Part shown: one piece after another, positions 52,528 to 60,742 of the stretch
How the letters are laid out: each line of letters opens with the position of its first letter
Numbering within the stretch: position 1 is the stretch's first letter
Origin: Ferrovibrio xuzhouensis
GTDB taxonomy: Bacteria > Pseudomonadota > Alphaproteobacteria > Ferrovibrionales > Ferrovibrionaceae
DNA length: 64,000 bases
Assembly: GCF_042648965.1 (NCBI RefSeq)
Contig: NZ_JBHRYJ010000003.1
Location: 310,001 to 374,000 of the forward strand
Reading direction: 5' to 3'
The notes under the pieces: generated by a model
What the model was told of the DNA's origin: nothing
Databases searched by the model: none
The model's input: only the letters and a program-made list of their open reading frames with translations
Program-made: the position numbers and the translations under genes

Positions 52528-52547
52528 CCGCCGCTTCCGCCACGAAC

Positions 52548-52580
52548 AAAAAGCCGGTCCGCATGCGGACCGGCTTTTTT
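52548..52580. terminator. bidirectional intrinsic terminator
   Basis: A nearly perfect palindrome centred on GCATGC: AAAAAGCCGGTCCGCA pairs with TGCGGACCGGCTTTTT, with U-tracts on both strands. It ends the small + gene and serves the - gene at 52621. A second hairpin, GCCGGC-GTTAA-GCCGGC, is at 52595-52611. Confidence 0.92.
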
Positions 52581-52620
52581 ATTGGCTAACCGGCGCCGGC
52601 GTTAAGCCGGCCGCCTGTTA

Positions 52621-52839
52621 CTAGGTGTCGAAAGCGCCCGAGCGGATGGTATCCGGCAGCTTCTCGAGGCCATGGGCGGTGACCGCCTTGCCGAAAATCG
52701 AGGTCAGCTCGGCCAGCGCCATGCTCATCGCAATGGCTGCCACCACTTCGCGGTTGATCCCGCCATTCACCAGAGCTTCCCAGGTCGCGACGAAGGATTC
52801 GCGGGTGACCTTGCTCTGCTCTTCTTCCGTCATCGACAT
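52621..52839 (-). CDS. small helical protein, function unknown
   Basis: A 72-residue acidic, mostly helical protein: SMTEEEQSKVTRESFVATWE, then a hydrophobic helix VVAAIAMSMALAELTSIFG and a polar tail. The hydrophobic helix is long enough to touch a membrane but contains no charged flanks typical of an anchor. GAGGGGG lies about ten bases before the ATG at 52839. It is 127 bp downstream of the TPR glycosyltransferase at 52967 on the same strand and upstream of a terminator. No family is recognised. Confidence 0.65.
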   Translation of the reverse strand: MSMTEEEQSKVTRESFVATWEALVNGGINREVVAAIAMSMALAELTSIFGKAVTAHGLEKLPDTIRSGAFDT

Positions 52840-52966
52840 TGGGAATGCCCCCTCTTTTGCCAGTCGTGGCGCGTTATTCTGCCACCTTCTCTTCGCATAA
52901 TTTGGTTACCGAAAGCTAAACCGTCTAAAAAAGCAGAAACCCTGTTGGGCCTATACTAGCAGATCG

Positions 52967-55216
52967 TTACCCCTGCGCGACAGCCCGCTGCCGGGCGGCG
53001 GCGACCATCTCCTGCCAGATCGGCCGGGCCCGGTCGAGCAGCACGGCGACCGCCTCACCCGGCTCGCTGCGACAGATGCGGACAGAGTCGTACCAGGGGG
53101 TCCGTGTCCCCTGGTGGCCCCAGTACCACAGCACACCCCGTTCATCGGGCAGCAGGATCAGGGTCGGCAGGCCGAGCCCGGCGGCCAGATGGGCTGCGGC
53201 CGTACTGATCGTAACCACGAGGTCGAGAGCGGCAATCTGGGCGGCCTGGTCGTCGATGCTCGCCAGCGGATCGATCTCCGGATCATGCCGTACCGACAGA
53301 CCGGTCGCCGCCTGCGCCTGTGCAATATCCTCCGCCACCTGACCATATTGCAGCGACACGGCATGCAGGCCGGGCTCGCTGAACAGCGGCGCCATATCGG
53401 CCAGCGCAAGCGACTTGGCCCGGCCATTGGCAGCGTTGCGGCTGCTCCAGGCGACGCCGACCAGCAGATCCTGCGGCGCCAGGCTGGCGCGATAGCGCGC
53501 CCGCAGCCGGTCGCGCAGATGCGGTTCGGCACGCAGATATCCGGCAGGCTGGCTGGCGAAGCTGGCCTTGTCGGGCCGCACCAGGCCGCCGAGATCGCCG
53601 AGCGGGCGCTGGCAGGCAAGGTTCAATCGCATCGGATCCAGACTCGCGTCGTCGGCCACGACTTGCAGGAACGGGAACGAGCGGGCAAACAGCGGCACCA
53701 GGCGCCGGTCCGTCGCAACCACCAGCTCCGCCCCCGTCGCCGCCAGGTCGGGCAGCAGGCTGCTGTAGAGAATCTCGTCGCCGACGCCCTGCTCGCGCCA
53801 CAGCAGCAGGCGGCCAGGCGGCGGCTGCCGGCCATCCCAGCGCGGCAGGCCACGGCTGCCATCAGGCGTCGTCCATCCATCGCTTTTCCAGCGCCAGGCA
53901 TAATGCGGCCAGGCTTCGGCGTAGCGTTCCTGCCGCAGGCGCATGATCCCGAGGTTGTTGTGACTGGTCGCATCGTCAGGATGGTCGGCGAGCACCGCCG
54001 CATACAGGGCTTCGGCCTCATCGAACTGCTTGCGCAGCCCGTGGATATTGGCGAGGTTGCCGCGTGCCGCCGGCAAGGCCGGATCGCGCGCCAGCGCCTC
54101 ATGGCACATGGCCTCGGCGGCATCGAGGTCGCCACGGCGTGCCTCCAGACCGGACAGATTGGCATAAAGCTCCGTCCGCTCCGGATCCAGGGCGATGGCC
54201 TTGCGGTAAGACACACAGGCGTCCTCGAGCCTGTCCTGCCTGGCATAGACCAGGGCAAGGTCGGCCCAGGGGCCAGGCTCGTCTGGCCGTCGTGCCGCCA
54301 TGGTCTGCAGGAACGGCAGCGCCTTGTCATTGGCGCCGAGACGGGTCAGGGCAAAGCCGAGAGCGGACACCGCGGCAAGGTCGTCCGGCTGGAGACCATG
54401 CAGACGCTCCAGCAGCGGCATCGCCTCGGCATAGGCCTCGCGATCGAGCAGCAGCTTGCTCAGCAAGCCGAGGCAAACCGCATGTCCAGGATCGATGGCA
54501 AGAGCGGCGCGACAGGCTTCCTCGGCGGCGGCGGCTTCGCCTTCGGCCACGGCGATGCCGCCGCGCAGCACATGGCGTTCGGCCGCCGGAAGATCATAGC
54601 CATCCAGCAGGTCCGCCAGCTGCCGTGCGGCGGCACTATCTTTTGCCGCGAGGCTGCGTTTTGCGAGATTCAGCACCTGTGGCGCAAAGCCGGGGGCTGA
54701 CGCCAGAATGCTGTGCAAGGCAGGCAGCGCCTCCGCCATGCGGCCGGCCTGCCATTCGGTCGAGGCCAGATTGAAACGGGCGGCGACATAACCCTGATCG
54801 GCCTGCAATGCAGCCCGGAAATGCTCTCTGGCAGCATCCCATTCAGCCGCCGCCTGCGCCAGCAGGCCGAGATTGTTGTGGGCTTCGGCATTCGCAGGGT
54901 CGATGGCCACGGCCGCAGCATAGGCCACCTGCGCGGCCGGGCGGTCGCCCAGCGCCCTGCAGATGGTGCCGAGCGTGTTGCGGTAGGCAGAGACATTCGG
55001 ATCGTGGCGAACCGCGGCCTCGACGAAGGGCAGGCCCTGCTCGGGATGTCCGGCCTGCTCCAGTGCCATGCCTACCAGATGCAGGGCGTCGGTATTGTCG
55101 GGCCGGTCGGCAAGCACCACGCGGTACAGGGCAATCGCCGCATCCAGGTTGCCGTGCTGGTGCTGGTCAACCGCCTGCTGCAATCGCCGGCGCCAGTCCG
55201 GAACCGCCCCCGTCAT
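52967..55216 (-). CDS. TPR-glycosyltransferase fusion, likely flagellin glycosyltransferase (paralogue A)
   Basis: A 749-residue protein with about twelve TPR repeats (residues ~10-440, e.g. AHNNLGLLAQAAAEWDAARE) and a C-terminal GT-B-like domain (~445-745). The latter keeps the motifs shared by all four paralogues: LLWREQGVGDEILY, WSSRNAANGRAKSLAL, SLQYGQ, and a C-terminal WYWGHQG...PWYDSVR block. At the nucleotide-sugar site it reads VTISTAAAHLAAGLG where the others have SN(T/S)xxH, so it is the most diverged. The architecture is that of FlmG, the TPR flagellin glycosyltransferase of Caulobacter. It starts 28 bp after flaF and is probably in the flbT-flaF transcript, which supports flagellin as its target. 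Confidence 0.85.
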   Translation of the reverse strand: MTGAVPDWRRRLQQAVDQHQHGNLDAAIALYRVVLADRPDNTDALHLVGMALEQAGHPEQGLPFVEAAVRHDPNVSAYRNTLGTICRALGDRPAAQVAYAAAVAIDPANAEAHNNLGLLAQAAAEWDAAREHFRAALQADQGYVAARFNLASTEWQAGRMAEALPALHSILASAPGFAPQVLNLAKRSLAAKDSAAARQLADLLDGYDLPAAERHVLRGGIAVAEGEAAAAEEACRAALAIDPGHAVCLGLLSKLLLDREAYAEAMPLLERLHGLQPDDLAAVSALGFALTRLGANDKALPFLQTMAARRPDEPGPWADLALVYARQDRLEDACVSYRKAIALDPERTELYANLSGLEARRGDLDAAEAMCHEALARDPALPAARGNLANIHGLRKQFDEAEALYAAVLADHPDDATSHNNLGIMRLRQERYAEAWPHYAWRWKSDGWTTPDGSRGLPRWDGRQPPPGRLLLWREQGVGDEILYSSLLPDLAATGAELVVATDRRLVPLFARSFPFLQVVADDASLDPMRLNLACQRPLGDLGGLVRPDKASFASQPAGYLRAEPHLRDRLRARYRASLAPQDLLVGVAWSSRNAANGRAKSLALADMAPLFSEPGLHAVSLQYGQVAEDIAQAQAATGLSVRHDPEIDPLASIDDQAAQIAALDLVVTISTAAAHLAAGLGLPTLILLPDERGVLWYWGHQGTRTPWYDSVRICRSEPGEAVAVLLDRARPIWQEMVAAARQRAVAQG

Positions 55217-55244
55217 CGAGACCGCCGCAGCGTCAGGCCCCGGG

Positions 55245-55607
55245 CTATTTCAGCCCGTCCATGATGTTACGATTGATGGCAATCAACGGTTCGACATCCG
55301 TCGACTGTCCCTGGGTGATCTTGTCGGTATGCTTGTTGACGAAGATGCAGATATTGATCAACGCGACCTTGAGGTCCTTGGTCATGCGGTTTGCCTCGTC
55401 CAGCACCTCGGGCATCAGGTGGTTCCAGACGTCGCGGTTCCAGCCAATGGCATAGGCGATCTTCGCGACCTCGGCGGGATGAGCGCTGCCCATGAGCGGG
55501 CGGACATCCATCAGGGCGCGGGTCACCGAGGAGAAAAGGCGGTATTCAATCTGCCGTGGCGTCTCAAGCGTGTTCTGGGCTGTCAGGTAAGGATTTTTTC
55601 CCGACAT
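55245..55607 (-). CDS. flaF: flagellar biosynthesis regulator FlaF
   Basis: A 120-residue cytoplasmic protein that in Caulobacter is needed for flagellin production and works opposite FlbT. It has the family features NPYLTAQNTLETPRQIEYRL at the N-terminus, a middle helix with Trp, and a C-terminal KVALINICIFVNKHTDKI. The ATG at 55607 has AGGAG eight bases upstream; the codon before it is TTG. The gene's 5' end overlaps flbT by 44 bp. Confidence 0.9.
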   Translation of the reverse strand: MSGKNPYLTAQNTLETPRQIEYRLFSSVTRALMDVRPLMGSAHPAEVAKIAYAIGWNRDVWNHLMPEVLDEANRMTKDLKVALINICIFVNKHTDKITQGQSTDVEPLIAINRNIMDGLK

Positions 55608-55986
55608 CAAGCAGTCTCCTCTCCACCTCGATCAGGCGTCGAGCCAGTTTCAGGAGCTTGAAATAGTCCTTCTGGACCAGTGCCGCCCCAATGCTGGCTA
55701 CGATGGCATGAGTACTCGGGGCAGCCTTAACGAATTCCAAACAGGCGCTTTTTATCTGCGGATAATATTCGTCGAATTTTTCTTCCCACAGATATGCCAA
55801 CTGGCAGAGATAGTAGATTTTCTTCCCCAGGCTATCAACATCCTCCGGCCGCATGATGTGCTTCTCGCGGAGGAAGGACGCCTTGTTCTCGATGATGATG
55901 CTCGCCGACTTCGACAGGCTCAGCACCGCCCGGTTCAGAATGAACTTCTCCCCGGCCTTGAGCGTAATGATCAGCGGCACGCGCAT
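55564..55986 (-). CDS. flbT: flagellin mRNA repressor FlbT
   Basis: A 140-residue post-transcriptional regulator; in Caulobacter FlbT binds the flagellin mRNA leader and promotes its decay when the hook is incomplete. The N-terminus, VPLIITLKAGEKFILNRAVL, followed by ENKASFLREKHIMRPEDVDS and KIYYLCQLAYLWE, matches the family. The ATG at 55986 has no Shine-Dalgarno sequence at normal spacing; a hairpin (55989-56006) occupies that place. It overlaps flaF by 44 bp and is downstream of flagellin, separated from it by a terminator. Confidence 0.93.
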   Translation of the reverse strand: MRVPLIITLKAGEKFILNRAVLSLSKSASIIIENKASFLREKHIMRPEDVDSLGKKIYYLCQLAYLWEEKFDEYYPQIKSACLEFVKAAPSTHAIVASIGAALVQKDYFKLLKLARRLIEVERRLLDVGKKSLPDSPEHA

Positions 55987-55988
55987 CC

Positions 55989-56006
55989 GGAGGGGTTTGG
56001 CCCTCC
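55989..56006 (-). promoter_or_regulatory. hairpin immediately before the flbT start
   Basis: On the minus strand GGAGGG-CCAAAC-CCCTCC forms a six-pair stem three bases before the ATG. The 5' arm is the only Shine-Dalgarno-like sequence in the leader, so folding would hide it. Confidence 0.45.
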
Positions 56007-56032
56007 GCTCCGTCAGTTAACTCGTCCGACAG

Positions 56033-56060
56033 GGCTATCCGGGTTCGCGGGCGTCGTCAA
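56033..56060 (-). promoter_or_regulatory. candidate promoter of flbT-flaF-glycosyltransferase
   Basis: TTGACG (56060-56055) and ATAGCC (56038-56033) on the minus strand are 16 bases apart. The start point would be near 56026, giving a leader of about 40 bases that contains the hairpin at 55989-56006. Confidence 0.4.
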
Positions 56061-56100
56061 GCAAACCCGGCGCCAGCCGCGATCCGGTCGCCTGCGGACA

Positions 56101-56128
56101 AAAAGAAAGGGGGCCCGGAGGCCCCCTT
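56101..56128 (-). terminator. intrinsic terminator of the flagellin gene
   Basis: On the minus strand AAGGGGGCC-TCCG-GGCCCCCTT is followed by TCTTTTT. It lies 26 bp after the flagellin stop codon; a smaller CCGAAG/CTTCGG hairpin (56136-56151) stands between. Confidence 0.92.
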
Positions 56129-56154
56129 CCCGTACCCGAAGCTGGCTTCGGTTA

Positions 56155-56988
56155 TTAGCGGAACAGGCTGAGCAGCGTGTTGGGCTGCTGGTTGGCGATC
56201 GACAGCGCCTGGATGTTCAGCTGCTGGCGCACCTGCAGGGACTGCAGGGTGGCGCTTTCGGCCGCGACATCGGCGTCGACCAGGGAGCCGAGGCCCTTCT
56301 TGGTGGCGTCGACCAGGTCATCAACGAAGCCCTTCTGCAGGGTGATCGAGCGCGACTGGGCCGCGACCGCCGCAGAGATCGAGTTGACCAGCGACTCCAG
56401 GGTGCCGAGGTCGGCAATCGCCGAACCGTAGTTCGATGCCGCGGTGTAGTTGGTGGTGAACAGGCTCGAGAAGCTCGAAACGGACGAGGACAGATCCGAA
56501 CTCGTCTGCAGGGTCAGCGAGGTGCCGGTGACGTCAGCCACGAACGACACGGCGGTGCCGGTGGTGCTGGCGCTCAGCAGGTTCTTGCCGTTGTAGGTCG
56601 CCTGATTGACGTAGTTGGTGATCTGGCCGATCAGCTGGTTGACATCATTCTGATACACGGTGCGCTGGTCGGTGGTCAGCGAGCCGTCGGCGAGGTTGGC
56701 GAACTTCGCCTTCACGTCACCGATCAGGTTCGAGATACCGGTCAGCGCGGCGGCGGTCACCTGGCCGAGGCCTTCACCGGCAGCCAGCGAGGACTGCACC
56801 GAGGCATAGGCCTTGATGTTGCCGCGGATGCCCTGGGCAACCGCGAAGACCGCGGCGTCGTCGGACGCATCGGCGACCTTGAAGCCGGTCTGGACTCGCT
56901 TGGAGGTTTTGTCGAGGTCGGAGTTGGTGGTCCGGAGGGACGACAGCGCGACGAGCGCACCAACGTTGGTATTGACGGAATTAGCCAT
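56155..56988 (-). CDS. fliC: flagellin
   Basis: The 277-residue filament subunit. The N-terminal D0/D1 helices (SVNTNVGALVALSSLRTTNS, then SDDAAVFAVAQGIRGNIKAY) and the C-terminal helices (LQVRQQLNIQALSIANQQP, ending LLSLFR) are intact. The middle is short, with no D2/D3 domains, and has a Ser/Thr-rich surface region (about residues 140-195). A ribosome-binding site CAGGAG lies eight bases before the ATG. It is the only flagellin in the window. It is flanked by glycosyltransferase genes on both sides, which suggests that its Ser/Thr-rich region is modified. Confidence 0.96.
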   Translation of the reverse strand: MANSVNTNVGALVALSSLRTTNSDLDKTSKRVQTGFKVADASDDAAVFAVAQGIRGNIKAYASVQSSLAAGEGLGQVTAAALTGISNLIGDVKAKFANLADGSLTTDQRTVYQNDVNQLIGQITNYVNQATYNGKNLLSASTTGTAVSFVADVTGTSLTLQTSSDLSSSVSSFSSLFTTNYTAASNYGSAIADLGTLESLVNSISAAVAAQSRSITLQKGFVDDLVDATKKGLGSLVDADVAAESATLQSLQVRQQLNIQALSIANQQPNTLLSLFR

Positions 56989-57022
56989 GGTCTGACTCCT
57001 GTTCTAGGATCAATAGAGTTAT

Positions 57023-57038
57023 GCCCTCTTTTGAGAGC
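57023..57038 (-). promoter_or_regulatory. hairpin at the predicted 5' end of flagellin mRNA
   Basis: On the minus strand GCTCTC-AAAA-GAGGGC forms a six-pair stem with one G-U pair. It sits at the expected transcription start and 34 bases before the ATG. FlbT acts through the flagellin leader in Caulobacter, so this is a candidate site. Confidence 0.4.
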
Positions 57039-57044
57039 TTCCGC

Positions 57045-57073
57045 TTTAGAGCAGATCGCCGTCACAAGGTCAA
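57045..57073 (-). promoter_or_regulatory. candidate promoter of flagellin
   Basis: TTGACC (57073-57068) and TCTAAA (57050-57045) on the minus strand are 17 bases apart. I found no sigma-28 or sigma-54 motif with proper spacing. Further upstream, 57112-57126, is a TTAA-N6-ATAAC sequence resembling a CtrA site. The rest of the 221-bp gap up to 57209 is AT-rich near 57167-57205, downstream of the glycosyltransferase at 57210, with no clear terminator. Confidence 0.35.
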
Positions 57074-57209
57074 TATCAAAGTTGCAATGCCCGGTTACTC
57101 TTTCGCGGGGTGTTATCGGGTTTTAACCCCAGTCACGGCCGGCAGGCACGTGCGCTCCTTGCGGAATTTTTAATAAGATATTGAAAGTTATAAATAAAAA
57201 TAACAATCT

Positions 57210-58676
57210 CTACGGCCCGATTGCGGCCGCGAGGGCAGCCGTCCAGTCGCCGGCCTGTGTCTGGCGTGTAATCCGTACGCTTCGGTACCACGGACAAATG
57301 TTTCCGCTTACAGGCCAGTACCACAATCGGCCCCGCCCGGCCGGCAGCAACAGCCGGCATGGCACCCCCAGCCCACCGGCAACATGCACCGTGGTGTTGC
57401 TGACCGTCACCACGTCGTCGAGAGCCGCAACCTGGGCGGCAAAGCCGTCGAGATCGCGGAAGCCGTCGATGGCCGGGTCGTCGTGGATGGCGATGCCAGC
57501 CCCGCGCAATGCGGCGAGATCCTCGGCGCAGTCGCCGTATTGCAGGCTGATCCACTGGATGCCGGGCTGCCGCAGGGCCGGCAGCAAATCATGCACCGGA
57601 ATGCTTTTATCGACGCCAATGCGGCGATTGGTGCTGCGCCAGCTCAGGCCCACCAGCCTGCGATCGCCGGCCATCGCCTGATAGCGCGCGCGCAGTGCCG
57701 TCCGCCGCGTTTCATCCGCCACCAGGTCGATGCCGCCGGCGGCAAAATCCCCGGCCTCCCGCCGCAGCCAGCGACCGAGACTGCCGAACGGACATTGCGC
57801 CGCCGCATCAATCGGCGTGCCGCGGGCGACCACCGTGATGCCATGCGGCGCCAGGCTGCGGCGGAACAGGTCAACCAGGCGCGGGTCGACGGCAACGGCC
57901 ACCCGCGCACCGCTGCGCGCCGCGGCATCACGCAGCATGGTGCCATACAGAATCTGATCGCCGACGCCCTGCTCGCCCCACAGCAGCAGGCCGCCACCCT
58001 TCAGCGCTGCGCCGTCCCAGCGTGGCAGGCCGAGGCCCCAGTCGCGCTCGTCGTATTCTTCGTTGCGCCAACGCCATTCATATTCCACCCAGCCTTCGGC
58101 ATAGGCGCCAGCCGACAGCCGGAACAGACCGTAATTCATGTGCACACTGGCCGCATTCGGGGCCAGTGCCAGCAGCAGGCGGAAATGACGGCCCGCAGCG
58201 GCGGTATCGCCAAGATCCTCCCACAGCAGCATGGCAAGGTTGTTGCGGGCCGGCACGTGGCCAGGCTGCAGCGCCAGCGCGATCTCGAATTCGGCTGCCG
58301 CAGCGGCCGCATCGCCACGGCCGCGCAGCAGATTGGCGAGATTGTAATGCCCTTCGACATAGCGCGGGTCGAGCGTAACGGCCCGTTTATAACTGACTTC
58401 GGCGTCGGCCGGACGGCCGGCAGCCAGCAGCGCCGTCGCCAGATTGCCGTGCCATTCCGCCTGATCGGGAACCTGGGCAATGGCGCGGCCGATCAGGTCT
58501 ATGGCGCGCAGGTGGTCACCATGATGATCAGCCAGCAGGCCCAGCAGATGCAGGGCGTCGGGCTGGTCCGGCTGCTGCGCCAACACGGCTTCATAGCAGC
58601 GCTGCGCCGCAGCCAGATCGCCGGCCTGATGCCGCCGCACGCCGTCCTGCAGCAGGCTTTTCATACTGCCCGTCAC
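57210..58676 (-). CDS. TPR-glycosyltransferase fusion (paralogue D, shortest)
   Basis: A 488-residue protein with about five TPRs (residues ~5-180, including the Asn-rich GHYNLANLLRGRGDAAA) and a GT-B-like domain from ~218. Motifs: LLWGEQGVGDQILYGTMLRD, GLSWRSTNRRIGVDKSIPV, SLQYGDC, TVSNTTVHVAGGLGVPCRLL and GRLWYWPV...CPWYRSVR. The start is GTG at 58676, overlapping the stop of the upstream paralogue by four bases (GTGA); ATG four codons later is an alternative. It ends the three-gene operon and lies directly upstream of the flagellin gene on the same strand. Confidence 0.85.
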   Translation of the reverse strand: MTGSMKSLLQDGVRRHQAGDLAAAQRCYEAVLAQQPDQPDALHLLGLLADHHGDHLRAIDLIGRAIAQVPDQAEWHGNLATALLAAGRPADAEVSYKRAVTLDPRYVEGHYNLANLLRGRGDAAAAAAEFEIALALQPGHVPARNNLAMLLWEDLGDTAAAGRHFRLLLALAPNAASVHMNYGLFRLSAGAYAEGWVEYEWRWRNEEYDERDWGLGLPRWDGAALKGGGLLLWGEQGVGDQILYGTMLRDAAARSGARVAVAVDPRLVDLFRRSLAPHGITVVARGTPIDAAAQCPFGSLGRWLRREAGDFAAGGIDLVADETRRTALRARYQAMAGDRRLVGLSWRSTNRRIGVDKSIPVHDLLPALRQPGIQWISLQYGDCAEDLAALRGAGIAIHDDPAIDGFRDLDGFAAQVAALDDVVTVSNTTVHVAGGLGVPCRLLLPAGRGRLWYWPVSGNICPWYRSVRITRQTQAGDWTAALAAAIGP

Positions 58677-60742
58677 GCGACGCTGCCCTGCAGGTGCCCG
58701 CGCATTGCGACGGCAACTGCCGCAATCGTTCCCCGCCAGTCATTCGCGACGCCGGCCGGCTGCCGGAACAGCCGGACCTGCGGATACCATGGGCTGTCGT
58801 CACGCTCGAGATGCCAGTACCACAGCCGGCCGAGGCCGCTTGGCACGAGGACCCAGCAGGGCGTGCCGGCGGCGGCGGCGATATGGATGCCGCTGTTGCT
58901 GCAGCCGACCAGCAGGTCAAGCGCCGCCGCCTGTGCTGCATAGCCATCGAGATCGTTCAGGGCATCGACTGTGTCGTCGTGCAGGATGTCGATGCCATGC
59001 TGCTGTTTCAGCTGCAGGCGTTCTTCGGCCGTATCGCCATACTGCATATCGACAAAGAGAATGTCGCGCCGGTTCAGCACCGGCAGCCAGTCGACCAGCG
59101 GCGCGCTTTTCAGGGTACCGAGGCGGCGATTGATGCTGCGCCAGGTGATGCCGACGATATGCCGCCTGCCAAAGGATTCGTACCGCGCCCGCAATGCCGT
59201 CACGCGCGCCGGATCCGGTTTGAGATAGGCGACGGGCGGCGGCGCTGCCTGCAGATCGGCGCGCAACCAGGCACCGATATCGCCAAGTCCGGCCTGCACA
59301 TCGGCGCCGGCTGCCAGTCGGTCGATCTGCGCGGCATCCACCGGCACGTCGACCGGTTCGACGCGCAACCCGGGGATCGACCGGGCGAAGAGTGGCACCA
59401 GCCGCGGATCACAGCCGAACACGATATCGGCACCGGATTCCAGCAAGCCCGGCAGCAGGCTGCCGAACAGCACCTGATCGCCGATCCCCTGCTCACCCCA
59501 GACCAGCAGTCTCTGCCCCGGCCGCACCACGCCGTCCCAGCCCGGCAGTCGCGCAGCGAAGGCCGCACCGCGCGGGTCAGGGTTGCGGGCCGTCATTCGC
59601 GCCCGGTAGAGCGGCCACGCCTCGGTCAGCCGGCCGAGCGACATCAGCAGCAGGACCCGCTTGAAATCGGTATCAGCCAGGATTTCCGGCTTGCGCCCAC
59701 CGGTGACCCGCAGAGCCGCCTCATAGTCCTCAAGCGCGCCGTCGTAGTCTCCGGCATGTTCGCGCGTCGTGGCGCGGTAACTGAGGGCGATGCTGTTATC
59801 GGGATACAACGCGACCAGCCGGTCGCAACAGGACACCGCCTCGTCTATCCGGCCGGCCAGTGACAGGGCCGCCGCGTAACAGGCCAGGGCTTCAAGCTGG
59901 TCCGGCGCCACCTGCAGCGCATGGCCCAGAACCCCGAGCGCGTCCTGCGGCTGCTGCAGGCGCACATACAGGTCGCCCAGGCCGGTCAGCGCCTCGATGC
60001 GATCCGGCTTCAGCATCAGGACCGCACGGAATTCGGCAATGGCTGCGGCACAGGATTTGGGCGTATCGATGGCCGCCAGCGTATTGGCCAGATTCTCCCG
60101 GTAACGCAGATCCGCCGGTGCCAGGGCAATCGCCTTGCGATGCTGCAGCAAGGCCTCGGGATATCTAGCCAGCAACCGCAGGGCAATGGCCAGAAGATCG
60201 CGGGCAACGGCATCCGACGGCAGGCCTTTGACCGCCGCGACAAGATGCGGCAAGGCATCGCCCGGCTGCCGGCGCCGCATCTGCAGCCGCCCCAGTCCCA
60301 GATGTGCCGCTGCATTCCGCGGCATCGCCTCCAGTGCGGCCGTGTAGTGCCTTGTCGCACCGATGTCATCGCCGCGACTGGCCAGCAGATTGCCGAGATT
60401 GACATGACCATCGGCAAAGCGCGGATCGATGGTCAAGGCCATCCGGTATGCCGCCTCCGCCTCGTCCTCACGTCCGAGCGACAGCAGCGCATTGCCAAGG
60501 TTGCCATGATAGACTGCCATCCGCGGCGCCCGCGCGATCGCCCGGTTAATCAGGCCCACCGCCTCTTCGTGCCGCCCCTGCTGGTCGGCAATCACTCCCA
60601 GCAGATGCAGCGCATCGGGATGGTCCGCCGCCTGCTGCAGCACCGCTTCATAGCCCTTGCGGGCAGCATCCAGATCGCCGCGATCATGGGCGTCCAGCGC
60701 CGATTGCAGCCGGGATGCAACGCTGTCGATCTGCTCAGCCAT
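58673..60742 (-). CDS. TPR-glycosyltransferase fusion (paralogue C)
   Basis: A 689-residue protein with about nine or ten TPRs (residues ~10-400) and a GT-B-like domain from ~410. Motifs: LLVWGEQGIGDQVLFGSLLP, GITWRSINRRLGTLKSAPL, DMQYGDT, VGCSNSGIHIAAAAGTPCWV and GRLWYWHLERDDSPWYPQVR. The ATG at 60742 overlaps the upstream paralogue by eight bases, the downstream one by four, so the three are translationally linked. The frame is open further upstream but only as a shadow of the neighbouring gene. Confidence 0.85.
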   Translation of the reverse strand: MAEQIDSVASRLQSALDAHDRGDLDAARKGYEAVLQQAADHPDALHLLGVIADQQGRHEEAVGLINRAIARAPRMAVYHGNLGNALLSLGREDEAEAAYRMALTIDPRFADGHVNLGNLLASRGDDIGATRHYTAALEAMPRNAAAHLGLGRLQMRRRQPGDALPHLVAAVKGLPSDAVARDLLAIALRLLARYPEALLQHRKAIALAPADLRYRENLANTLAAIDTPKSCAAAIAEFRAVLMLKPDRIEALTGLGDLYVRLQQPQDALGVLGHALQVAPDQLEALACYAAALSLAGRIDEAVSCCDRLVALYPDNSIALSYRATTREHAGDYDGALEDYEAALRVTGGRKPEILADTDFKRVLLLMSLGRLTEAWPLYRARMTARNPDPRGAAFAARLPGWDGVVRPGQRLLVWGEQGIGDQVLFGSLLPGLLESGADIVFGCDPRLVPLFARSIPGLRVEPVDVPVDAAQIDRLAAGADVQAGLGDIGAWLRADLQAAPPPVAYLKPDPARVTALRARYESFGRRHIVGITWRSINRRLGTLKSAPLVDWLPVLNRRDILFVDMQYGDTAEERLQLKQQHGIDILHDDTVDALNDLDGYAAQAAALDLLVGCSNSGIHIAAAAGTPCWVLVPSGLGRLWYWHLERDDSPWYPQVRLFRQPAGVANDWRGTIAAVAVAMRGHLQGSVA

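Noticed and set aside
57110..57130. Sigma-28 promoter for flagellin, based on CCCGATAA on the minus strand
   Set aside because: The -10-like octamer has no TAAA-type -35 at 11 to 15 bases upstream.
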